Source: Stenotrophomonas sp. 610A2 (GTDB lineage Bacteria > Pseudomonadota > Gammaproteobacteria > Xanthomonadales > Xanthomonadaceae). From it: a DNA stretch of 64,000 nt. The DNA is taken from the NCBI RefSeq assembly GCF_030549615.1, contig NZ_CP130832.1, forward strand, positions 1,426,001 to 1,490,000. The letters are read 5' to 3'. Under the pieces are notes generated by a model. That model had not been told where the DNA came from, did not search any database, and worked only from the letters and a program-made list of their open reading frames with translations. Both the position numbers and the translations under genes were made by a program. Below are positions 32,738-44,700 of this stretch, piece after piece (position 1 is the stretch's first letter; every line of letters begins with the position of its first letter).

Positions 32738-35700
32738 ATGAATCGTATTTACCGTCTGGTCTATAACCGTACTCTCGGCGTGTGGCAGGTAGCGTCGGAA
32801 CTGGTGAAGGCGGCGCGCGGCGGCCGTAGCAGCAGCGCTGGTCTGTCGATGGCGGCATTGCATCCGGTGAGCTTTGGTTTGTGGCTGGCGTTGGGCTGGG
32901 TTGGCCTGGCACAGCCAGTCACCGCGCAACAGGCGCCCGGCGCACAGGCTGGTCGCATCATTGCCGACCCCAGCGCGCCCGAGCGGCAGCGCCCGACGGT
33001 GGTGACATCGGCCAACGGCACGCCGCAGGTGAATATCACCACGCCCAGCGCGGGCGGTGTATCGCGTAACACCTATAGCCAGTTCGACGTCGGCAGCGAA
33101 GGCGCCATCCTCAACAACTCGCGCGGCAATGTGCAGACCCAGCTTGGTGGCTGGGTGCAGGGCAATCCGTGGCTGGGCAAGGGCACGGCGCGGGTTATCC
33201 TCAACGAGGTCAACAGCGCCAACCCCAGCCAGCTGCACGGCTACGTGGAAGTCGCCGGTGACCGCGCGCAGGTGGTGATCGCCAACCCGTCCGGTATTTC
33301 GGTGGACGGCGGCGGCTTCCTCAATGCCAGTCGGGTCACTTTGACCACCGGTACGGCCATCGTCAATGGCGGTGTGCTGGACGGTTACCGCGTAGATGGC
33401 GGAGCGGTACGCATCAGCGGCGCTGGCCTGGATGCCAGCGAGGCCGACTACACCGACATCATCAGTCGCTCGCTGGAAGTGAATGCCAACATCTGGGCCA
33501 AGCAACTGCAGGCCAGCCTCGGCAGCAACGTGGTCAGTGCCGATCACAGCCAGGTCAGCGCACAGGAAACAAATGGCAGCGCACCGATGTTCGCACTGGA
33601 CGTAGGCGCACTCGGCGGCATGTACGCCAACAAGATCTGGCTGGTTGGCAACGAGCACGGCGTGGGCATGCGCAATGCCGGCAAGATCGGTGCGCAGGCC
33701 GGTGAGCTGGTAGTTACCGCCGAAGGCCTGCTGGAAAACAGTGGCACGCTGCACTCGCAGGACAACGCACGCATCTCCTCGCAAGCTGGCATCGCCAACA
33801 GCGGCACCATCAGCGCTGCCAATGAAGCCAAGCTCAGCACTGCTGCACAACTGGACAACAGCGGCGGCATCATCAATGCCCGTCGGGTGGAGGCCAACGC
33901 GCAGTCGCTGCGCAACCATGGCGGCAGCATCGAGCAGACCGGATCGCAGTCATTGCTGATTGCAGCGGGCGGTCTCAGCAACCGCGCTGACGGGCAGATC
34001 GGCAGCGTTGAAGTTGCCGGCGCAGGTAACGGCAATGGCAATGGCAGCGGTACAGGTGGTGGAAACACCGGCGGCGAGAACGGCGCCGGTAACGGTAACG
34101 GTGGCACAGAGGGCGGCACCGGTAGCGGTACGGGCAATGGCAATGGCGCCACGCCACTTGCTGCGGGTGCACTGAACATCGCCCAGTCGTTGGACAACGA
34201 CGCGGGACAGATCAACGCACTTGGCTCGCTGCAGCTGGCAGTAAGCTCCGGCCTGGACAACAGCGGCGGCAAGCTGGGTGTTGATGGCCTGCAGGTCAAC
34301 GGTGGTGACCTGCTCAACGTGGCCGGCACCTTGCGGGTACAGGGCAAGGCGACGGTAGATGTGACCACCATCGACAACGCAAAGGGCACGTGGAGCGTAT
34401 CGGGTACGTTTGCCCTGAACGCGCTTTCCCTGCTCAACCAAGGCGGCAGCATCGAGCAGGCCGCCAAGCAGGCGGCGACCTGGACGGTGCGCGGCTTGGT
34501 GGACAATAGCGCGGGTACTTTCCACAGCAACGCGCAGTCGCTGACGCTGGTCTTCGGTGATTTGATCAACCGCGACGGCACCTTCAGCCACGCAGGCAGC
34601 CAAGGCCTGACTCTGCACACGGGGGCGCTTGATGGCCAGGCCGGTGTCATCACCACTGCGGGTGCATTGAGCCTGAGCGCCACGAACGTAGACCATCGCG
34701 ACGCAGTGCTGCAGGCACAGCAGTTGAGTGTTGATGCGACGAACTTCAACAACCGCGGCGGCACGGTCGTGGCGACCGGCCAGCAGGGCAACCGCATCAC
34801 CGTGCAGGGCACGCTGGACAACAGCAGTGCTGGCACCATTGCCAGCAATGGCGATCTGTCCCTGAAGGCAGCCACGCTCGGCAATGCAGGTGGCACCGTG
34901 CAGAACGCCGGCACCGGCACGCTCGATATCGATGCCGACAGGCTGGACGGTCAGGGCGGCACTTTGTTGAGTAATGGCACGTTGAATATTTCCGGTCGGG
35001 ACACCGATCTGAGCAAGGGCAGCACGTCCGCGCAACGCATCAGCATCACCAGCCAGAATCTGAGTACGGCCGGTGGGCAGCTCTCGGCCACCGGCAATGA
35101 AGCCCTGCGCTTGAACGTTGGCAACCGTCTGGACAACAACGGTGGCAGCATCGGCAGCAATGGCGCCATCAATCTCGTTGCCGGCAGTCTGTTGAACCAG
35201 CAAGGCAAGCTCATTGCCGTGGGCAATGCAGAAACCACCTTGCAGATCAGCGGCACGCTGGACAACAACGGTGGCGCTATTTCCAGCAACGGCAATCTGC
35301 ATGTGCAGGCCGGGCAGGTGAGCAACATCGACGGTACGCTGTTGGCCGCGGAGGACACCGACCTTCTGCTGCAGGTGGACGGCGAGCTGGGCAACAGCGG
35401 CGGCGGCCGCATCGCAGCCGGCGGCGAGCTGACCCTGCAGGCCGACGTGCTCGACAACAAGGGCGGTGCGATTGAGCACGCGGGTAACGGCCTGCTCGAT
35501 ATCGCCGTCAATACGCTGCACGGCGCTGGCGGCAAGATCATCGGCAATGGCGATCTTGCACTGCAGGGCGAAACCCTGGATCTGCAGGGCGCCACCACGC
35601 AGGCCAAGCGCCTGCAGGTGCAGGCCGGTAGCCTGAGCACTGCCGGCGGTAGCTTGGTGTCCACCGGCAAGGACGTCCTGCAACTGCAGGTACGCGACAT

Positions 35701-38700
35701 GCTGAACAACGATAGCGGAACCATCGCCGCCAACGGTGCGCTGGCACTCGCTGCTGGAACGGTATCCAACCGCGGCGGTACGATCAGCGCGGCGGGTACG
35801 GACGGCAGTTCCGTACAGGTGGATGCAGCGCTGGATAACAGCGGCGGCACCATCGCCAGCAACGCGGATACATTGACGCTGGGTTCGGGCGTCCTGGTCA
35901 ACGAGGACGGCACCATCAGCCATGCCGGCGCAGATGCGTTGGTTCTGCAAACGGGCCAGCTTGATGGTCAGCGCGGCACGATTGCCAGTGCAGGTGGGTT
36001 GACGCTGACTGCTGCGAAGGTTGATCACCGCGACGCCACGCTCAGTGCCACTCAGCTCACGGTAGATGCGCGGAGCTTCGACAACCGCGGTGGCACTTTG
36101 GTCGCAACCGGGCAGCATGCCAGCACCATTACCGTGCAGGATGCGCTGGACAACGGCGACGCTGGCACCATCGCCAGCAATGGCGATCTGTCATTGAAAG
36201 CGGCAACCCTGGGTAATGCCGGCGGCACCGTACAACATGCCGGTAGCGGCACACTCAGCATCGATGCCAATACCTTGAATGGCCAAGGTGGCACCTTGCT
36301 CGGTAACGGTAGCCTGAATATCACGGGCCAGCATACCGACCTGAGCAAGGGCACCACTTCGGCCCAGCGCATCAGCATCACCACCACGGACCTGAGCAAC
36401 GCCGCAGGCCAGCTCGCTGCTACCGGAACCGATGCACTGCATCTGCAGGTGGGCAACCGCCTGGACAACAGCGGCGGCAGCATTGGCAGCAATGGTGCTG
36501 TCGAGCTGAGCGCTAGTCAGTTCATCAACAACCAAGGCAAGCTGGTTGCCGCCGGCGACGGCGCCAGTACGCTGAAGGTCGGCCAGCTGCTCGACAACAC
36601 CGGCGGTGTGCTGTCCAGTAACGGTGACCTGAGCGTAAACGCTGGCCAATTGAACAACGCTGGTGGCACGGTATTGACCGCAGATGAAGCCAGCCTGCAG
36701 CTGACAGTAGACGGGCTTCTGGATAACAGCAGCGGCGGCCGTGTTGCAGCCGGTGGCGACCTGAGCGTGGCAGCAGACGTCCTCGATAACCGGACCGGTA
36801 CGATCGAGCACGCTGGAGAAGGCACGCTGGATATTGCTGTAAACGCGTTGCATGGCGCAGGCGGCAAGATCATCGGCAACGGCGACCTCAAGCTGCAAGG
36901 TGAAACGCTGGATCTGCAGGGCGCAACCACCCAGGCCAAGCGCCTGCAGGTGACCGCTGGCAGCCTGACAACGGCTGACGGCGTGCTGGTCTCGACCGGC
37001 GGTGATGCGCTGCAGCTGAAGGTTCGGGATCTCCTCAACAATGATCGCGGCACGATTGCCGCAAACGGCGCCTTGGCGCTTGAAGCCGGCCACCTGTCCA
37101 ATCGCGGCGGAACACTCAGTGCGGCTGGCAGCGGCGATAGTGTTCTGCAGGTAGATGGTGAGCTGGACAATAGTGACGGCACCATCGCCAGCAACGCGGA
37201 ATCGTTGACGCTGACATCGGGCAGCCTGGTCAATGAAGAAGGCACCGTCAGCCACGCTGGCGAAGGTGCTTTGGTCCTGCAGACCGGTAAGCTCGACGGC
37301 CAGCGCGGCACCATCACCAGCGCAGGGGCGTTGCAGTTGACCGCAGGCCAGGTGGATCACCGCGATGCCACGCTCAATGCCAAGCAGCTGACTGTAAATG
37401 CTGCGGGCTTCGACAATCGCGGCGGTACCGTGCTCGGCACGGGCCAGCAACTCAACAGCATCACGGTGCAAGGCACGCTGGACAACGGCAATGGCGGCAC
37501 CATCGCCAGCAACGGTGATTTGTCGTTGAAGGCTGCCACGTTCGGTAATGCCGGCGGTACGGTACAGCATGCTGGCACCGGCACGTTGAGCATCGACGCC
37601 ACTACCCTGAATGGTCAAGGCGGCACGTTGCTGGGCAACGGGGCGCTGAGCATCACCGGCCAGCACACCGACCTGGGCAATGGCACCACGTCGGCACAGC
37701 GCATCTCCATCACCACCACGGATTTGAACAATGCCGGTGGCCAATTGTCGGCGACCGGTAGCGAGGCGCTGCGGCTGCAGGTTGCCAACCGTCTGGACAA
37801 CAGCGGTGGCAGCATCGGCAGCAACGGCAGCTTCGATGTGAGCGCAGCTGCCTTCATCAACAACAAGGGCAATCTGCAGGCCGCCGGTTCCGCCAGCAAT
37901 CGGCTGGATGTAGCGGGCGCGCTGGATAACCGTGGTGGCAATATCCTTGCCGCCGGCGACACCCGCATCGATGCCGGTAGCGTCGACAACCGTGGTGGAA
38001 CCCTGCATGCAGCGGGCGATTCGCAGTTGGTCCTCGCTGTTGATGGCCTGCTCGACAACAGCGACAAGGGAACGGTCTCCAGCGGCGGCGACGCCAGCAT
38101 CAATGCAGATACGCTGAACAACGCAGGTGGCAGCATTGCGACCGGCGATGCGTTGACCGTGACCACTGGCAACGCAATCGACAATACCGCGGGTCTGATA
38201 CAAGGCGGTAGCTCGCTGCAACTGGCCAGCAATGGCCTGCTCAATAGTGGCGGCACCTTGCTGGGTAATAGCGTCAGCATCGATACCCGCGGCCATGCGC
38301 TAGATAATCGCGACGGCACGCTTGCCAGCCTGGCCGGAGCATTGGACATACGCAGTGGCGCACTGGATAACAGCGCGGGTCTGATCCAATCAGCAGCGGC
38401 GCTGAGCATCGATACTGCTGGCCAGCAACTGAGCAATCTCAATTCTGGCAGCGCGGGTGGCATCGTCAGCGCGGGAACGCTTGATATCAGCAGCGGCAGT
38501 CTCGACAATCGCGCCGGTGTCGTGTTCGCGCAGGGTGAAGCGCAAGTGCATGCTGGTGCCGTCGACAACACCAGCGGTGGCTCGCTGGTGAGCGCAGGCG
38601 GCCTGCTTGTTCAAGCGCAGGAGCTTGCGAACAGCGGTGGCGAGGTTAAGTCCGGTGCCGATGCGACCATCAATCTACAGGGCGCGTTGGACAACAACGC

Positions 38701-41700
38701 GGGCTTGATAGCATCCAGTGGCAGCTTGCAGGTAACTGCAGCAACGGTGGACAACCGCAATACCGCCAGTACCCCAACCTTGGGGCTACAGGCCAGGAAT
38801 CTGCAGCTCACTGCACATAGCCTTGACAACCGCCAAGGCCAATTGATCGCTGACAACGACGCTCGCCTGCAGCTGACCGGGCAGTTGAACAACAGCGGTG
38901 GCCAGGTGTCCACGGGCAATAACCTTGAGATGCGTGCCGATGCTGTCCTAAACACCGGCGGCACGCTGGTGTCGGGTGGCAATCTGCAGCTGGATGCCCG
39001 TCACCTGTCCGGCGACGGCAAGGTGTGGTCGCAGGGCGACGCTACCTTGAACCTCGTGGAAGGCTTCACCAACACCGATGAAGTGGCGGCCAACGGCAAG
39101 TTGACCCTCAATACCCAAGGCGCGCTCGATAACCAGGGCAAGCTGCAGGGTGGCGGCGTGGAAGTGCATGCCAGCAGCATCAACAATGCCGCCAACGCTG
39201 AGATCAGCAGTGCGGGCATTACCCATCTGGTTGCCGACGGTGCATTGGTGAACCGCGGGCTGCTGGATGGCGTGGTCAACCATCTGCAGGCAGGGCAGCT
39301 GGACAACGTGGGCAGCGGACGCATCTACGGCGACCATGTCGCTATCGAAGCAGGCAGCTTGAACAACCGCGCCGAGGTGCTCAATGGCATCACCGCTGCG
39401 GCCACTATCGCCGCTCGCGAGCGTCTGGATCTCGGCGTGCAGGGCGTCCTCAGTAACAGCGGGCAAAGCCTGATCTTCAGTGACGGTAATGCGGCGATCG
39501 GCGGCGCCCTGGATGCCAACCGGCTTGCTACCGGCGCTGCGCAGAAGATCGACAATCTGGGCTCCACCATCGAGGTGTCCGGCAACCTGGATATCGCTGC
39601 GCTGGCTGTGAACAACATCCGCGAGAACGTGATTGTCACCCAGGAGTCCAGCTCCAGCACCGCGCAGTTGAATCAGCCGAGCTGGTGGAACAATGGCAGT
39701 AACAACACCAACAACATCCGCAATTCGTCCAATTACCAGGCACATGAAATCTACTACCTGAGCCCGGATGACATTCTGGAGGACACGCCCCACATCACCC
39801 CGGACGGGTATGTGGTGCACAAGGCGGTGATCAAGGTAAATGCGCGGACGACAGCCTATTTCTTCGGCAGTGGCGCGCTTTACGGTGCCAAGGGCGAGCG
39901 TTCGCGCATTGACCTTGCAGACGGCACCATGACCATTTATTACACCGGTCGCCAGGACAACCAAAGCAATCCGGATCAGGTGAGCAACGGTGCGGATGAT
40001 CCGTTTGCCGAACTCACCGTATTGGGGCCAGGGGCGCCGGCCTTCAGCTATGTCAGCGACAACCTGACCTACAGCAACGCCTATGGCACCTGTACCACCA
40101 ACTGCGTGCAGCTGACTGCATGGCACGCCTACACCGACCCGGATAGCATACTTATCTACCCCAACCGCTATTCAAGCCAGAACCTCAGCGGCAACGAGCG
40201 TTACCGGTTGGCAACGCATAGCATCGTGCAGGATGTAGTGCAGTCTGCCGGCCCCGACGCCATCATCCATGCCGGTGGCAATATGCGCATCGACACCGAT
40301 GCGCTGACCAACAAGTACGCGCGCATAGCTGCCGGTGGAAACCTGGCCATTGTTGGTTTGAACAAGGCCGAGTCCAGCGTGGAGAACATCGCGTTGGAGT
40401 TGTACCGCACGCATTCGTTCAAGAATGTATCGGTTACCTTCGGTGGCGCCCGCCACAACTGGACCAATCCGGACATCTCCGAGAAGACCGGTCAGCTGGG
40501 TGGCCAGATCACCGCTGGCGGCACTTTGACGGTGGATGTGGGAGACCTGAGCAACCTCAATGACGGTCGCAACCCGCCAAACGTGCAGGACGGGCTCGAG
40601 TTCGGCAGTGTCAACACTGGCGGGCCAGCCGGTGGCAACCTCGGCCCGGGGGCCGGCCAGGTGCAGGGGCCGGGCGCAAGCAACGGACAGAGTGCGGGTG
40701 TAGCGGTCGGCAACGGCCCGAAGACGGTGGCGGACAGCGGTGATGGCGGCGGCGTCGGCACTGGCCGTCTGCAGGACGTGCTCGGTAAGATCGCTGCAAA
40801 GGTCGCTTCTGACGCGCCTGATGCCGCCCAGCAGGGCGGGCAGGGGGGCGCCAACATTGGCGGCGGCGCCTCGGCGGTGACCGGTGCAACTGCCGTAAAA
40901 GCCAATGGCGATGACCCGGCGCTGATTCTTGCCGGCACGTTGGACAACACGGCACCCAGCGCCAGTCTGTTCAAGGTTGACGCCAATCGTGGCCAGCACC
41001 TGGTGGAAACCGATCCGCGCTTTGCCGATTACCGCAACTGGCTGAGCTCGGACTACCTGCTGACGCAGATGGGCTTTGACCCGGTCCACATGCAGAAGCG
41101 CCTGGGCGATGGCTTCTACGAACAGAAATTGGTGCGTGAGCAGATCGGCGAGCTGACCGGTCGTCGCTTCCTCGACGGTTACGCCAGTGACGAGGACCAG
41201 TACCGGGCCCTGCTGGAAGCCGGTGCCACCGTCGCCAGTAAGTGGGGCTTGCGTCCGGGCATTGCCCTGACCGCCGAGCAGATGGCGCAGCTGACCAGCG
41301 ACATCGTCTGGCTGGTTGAGCAGACCATCACCCTGGCCGATGGCTCCACCACCACCGCGCTGGTGCCGCAGGTGTTCCTGCGCGTGCAGCCCGGCGATCT
41401 GAACGACAACGGCGCACTGCTGGCCGGTGCCAACGTCGACCTCAAGCTGCGTGGCGACTTCGTCAACCAGGGCGACGTGGCAGGGCGCAAGCTGGTGTCC
41501 ATCGACGCAGGTAACATCCGCAACCTCGCTGGCGCCAACATCAATGGCGAGCAGGTGGGGCTGCAGGCCCGGCAGGACATCGACATCATTGGCAGCAAGG
41601 TTACTGCCACCGATGCGCTCAGCGTAAAGGCCGGCGGCAACGTTACCGTGGCCAGCACCACGCGCAGTTGGGAGAACGGCGGCTCGCATGCACAGAGCAG

Positions 41701-44700
41701 CACCAGCATCGACCGCGTGGCAGGTCTGTACGTCACCAGTCCAAGCGGTATCGGCGCGCTTAAGGTCAATGCCGGCGGCGACGTCACCCTGACCGGCGCA
41801 CAGGTAATCAATGCCGGCGTGAGTGGAGCCACCGTGCTCGCCGCCGGTGGCAACCTCAATCTGGAAACCATCGCCCAGAAGCAAAGCCTCGACCTCACCA
41901 CCGACAGTCGCAACTATGTGCGCAACAGCCAGACCACCCATGTCGGCAGCACCGTGAGCGGTGCCGGCAATGTGGTGCTGCAGGCAGGCAACGACGTCAA
42001 TCTTGCTGCAGCCAACGTCAACGCGGGCAACGCAATCGCCATGCAGGCCGGGCGCGATATCAACAGCAGTGTCGCTGTGGATGTGAGCACGGTCGATACG
42101 AGCTATGCAGGCAAGAAGGCTTCGGGCGCAGTATCGGCCAGCGACGAAACCGTGCGCGGCACACAGATCACCGCAGGCGGTGATATCGCGCTGCAAGCTG
42201 GTCGAGACGTCACCTTGCAGGCCACCAGCGTCGCCAGCGACGAAGGCGGTATCGGTGTTTCTGCAGGCCGCGACGTCAACCTGACGGCGGCGCAGGAACA
42301 GCACGACCTGACCATCGACGAACAACGCAAGAAGAAGGGCTTCCTCAAGAGCAAGACCACGACCACGCATGATGAGTGGCATGACAGCATCGCCGTCACC
42401 AGCACGCTGAGCGGCGAGACCGTTACCGTGGCGGCGGGACGTGACCTGACCTCGCAAGGGGCGCAGATTGCCGGTACGGGAGATGTGCTGTTGGCCGCTG
42501 GGCGCGATGTGGTTCTCGATGTAGCTCAGAACTCGCACACGGAAGTGCACGACAAGACCGTCACCAAGTCCGGCTTGTTCTCCGGTGGTGGGGTGGGCTT
42601 CACCATCGGCAAGCAGCGGACGGACACTACGGCCGACATCGAAGAGAAGACACGCACGGGTAGCCTGATCGGCAGCACGGATGGTCGTGTGGATATTGCC
42701 GCTGGTCGCGATGTAACGATCACCGGCAGCGATGTGTTGAGCCGGGACGGCATTGGCATCATCGGCCAGAACGTGACCATCCAGGCGGCCGAAGACAGCA
42801 CCAGCGTCACCGAAACCCAGAAGTTCAAGCAGACCGGCATCAACGTCAGCTTGAAGGGCGGTGCGGTGGATACTGCTCTTGCTGTGAAGAACAGCGTCGA
42901 GCGTGCCAGCGAGGCCAAGGACGACCGGCTCAGCGCACTGCATGCCGCAAAGGCGGGCCAGACGTTGTTCTCCAGCGGTGGTGCTGGTTTGAGTAGCTTG
43001 AAGGGCATGGGCGATCAGATCGGCCAAGCGAAGGCGGACGTAGCAAACGAGAAGCAGACCGCGGGTGGCCTCAGCCTTCGTGTCGGCATCGGTGCAAGCA
43101 AGAGCTCCAGCTCCACGGAGTACACCGCAACCACATCTTCCGGCAGCCGCATCGCCAGCGAGGGAGACGTGGTCATTCAAGCCACTGGCGATGGTCAAGG
43201 CAATGGCGGCGATTTGAAGATCATCGGTAGCAAGGTCGAAGGCGACAACGTTGCCCTCGCCGCCGCCAATGACCTGATTCTCAAATCGCAGCAGGAAACC
43301 CGTCAGCAGATAGAGCGCAACAAGTCATCCAGTGGCGAGATTGGTATCACCATCGGCTCGGAGGCGGGTTTCGGCGTGTATGTGGCCGCGTCCGCAGCCA
43401 AGGGCAAGGGGGACGGCAGCGGCACCACCCATGCCGAAACCACCATCGACGCGGCCAACACGCTGACCATGATCAGTGGGCGTGACATGACCTTGGAAGG
43501 CGCGCAGGCAAAGGGCAATACGGTCATCGCCAATGTTGGCCGTGATCTGACGATGATCAGCCAACAGGACAGCAACGACTACAAGCGCAAGGATGTCTCC
43601 GCAGGCATAGATGTGGCCGTGGGCACCGGCGGTGCCTCGGTCAGTGCCAACTACAACCAGAGCAAGATTGACAGCACCTACACCAGCGTCAAGGAACAGA
43701 CCGGCATCCAGGCCGGCGAGGGTGGCTTTGATATCAACGTCGGCGGTCATACGCAGCTGACCGGCGCTGCGATTGCCAGCACCGCTGATCCATCACGCAA
43801 TCACCTGAGCACCGGCAGCCTGTCGGTGGAAGACCTGAAGAATGAGGCAGCGTACAAGGCCAGCAGCGTAGGCATCAGTGTGAGTGGCAGCACTTCGGGT
43901 GGCATGAATGCGCCGGCGCCGAGCGTTGGGATTCCGCAAAGCGAAAAGGCCAGCAGCGTGACGCGTGGCGACATCGCCGCGGGTACGGTGGAGGTTCGCA
44001 ATGGTGATACCACGGCACTGGATGGGCTGAGCCGTGACACAAACGCCCTGCAGCAGGATGGGCTGAAGGAGATATTTGACCAGCAGAAGGTGCAGGAACG
44101 GCTGGAGATGGGGCAGGTTGCGGGTGAGGTTGGCTTTACTGCCGCCAATGATCTGATTAGTTGGCGGCAGGACGTTGCAGCAGAAGAGCTGCGTGCGGCT
44201 CGCGCGGAGGCTGGTGCCGCAGCAGAGTCCAATGATCCCGAGGCGATATCCGCTGCAAAGCAACGTCTGCAGATCGCACAGGCCGAGTACGGGAAGTGGG
44301 ATGAAGGCGGTGCGATGAAGCGAGGTACGCAGGTAGCCACCGGTATGTTGGTCGCCGTTGTGGGCGGCGGCGATATCGGGGCAGCTGCAATGGGCGTCAT
44401 GGCGAATGAGGTACTGCTGGGTAAGGTCAGCTCGTTCCTCAATCAGAAGGGTATCGACTCAGGTACTGCGGGTCATGACCTGGCCATTGCGCTCACTGGG
44501 GTTGCAGGCAGTACGGTGGGGGGAGCGATCATCGGTGACGCTATGTCCGGCGTATCCGCTGGTACAACGGCGCATAACTACGGTTACTACGGCTATCGTG
44601 ATGGAGGCATCAAGGCCGAGCGAGAATTGAACGGCATTCTTGACGAGTTCGCGGCAGCCAATCCGGATGTATCAGCAGAGGATCTCGATGGGCTGAAGGC

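Noticed and set aside
33950..43198. Long minus-strand ORFs under the exoprotein gene
   Set aside because: They mirror the repetitive FHA coding sequence, end at arbitrary points and show no domain; the + frame is continuous for 4352 codons.
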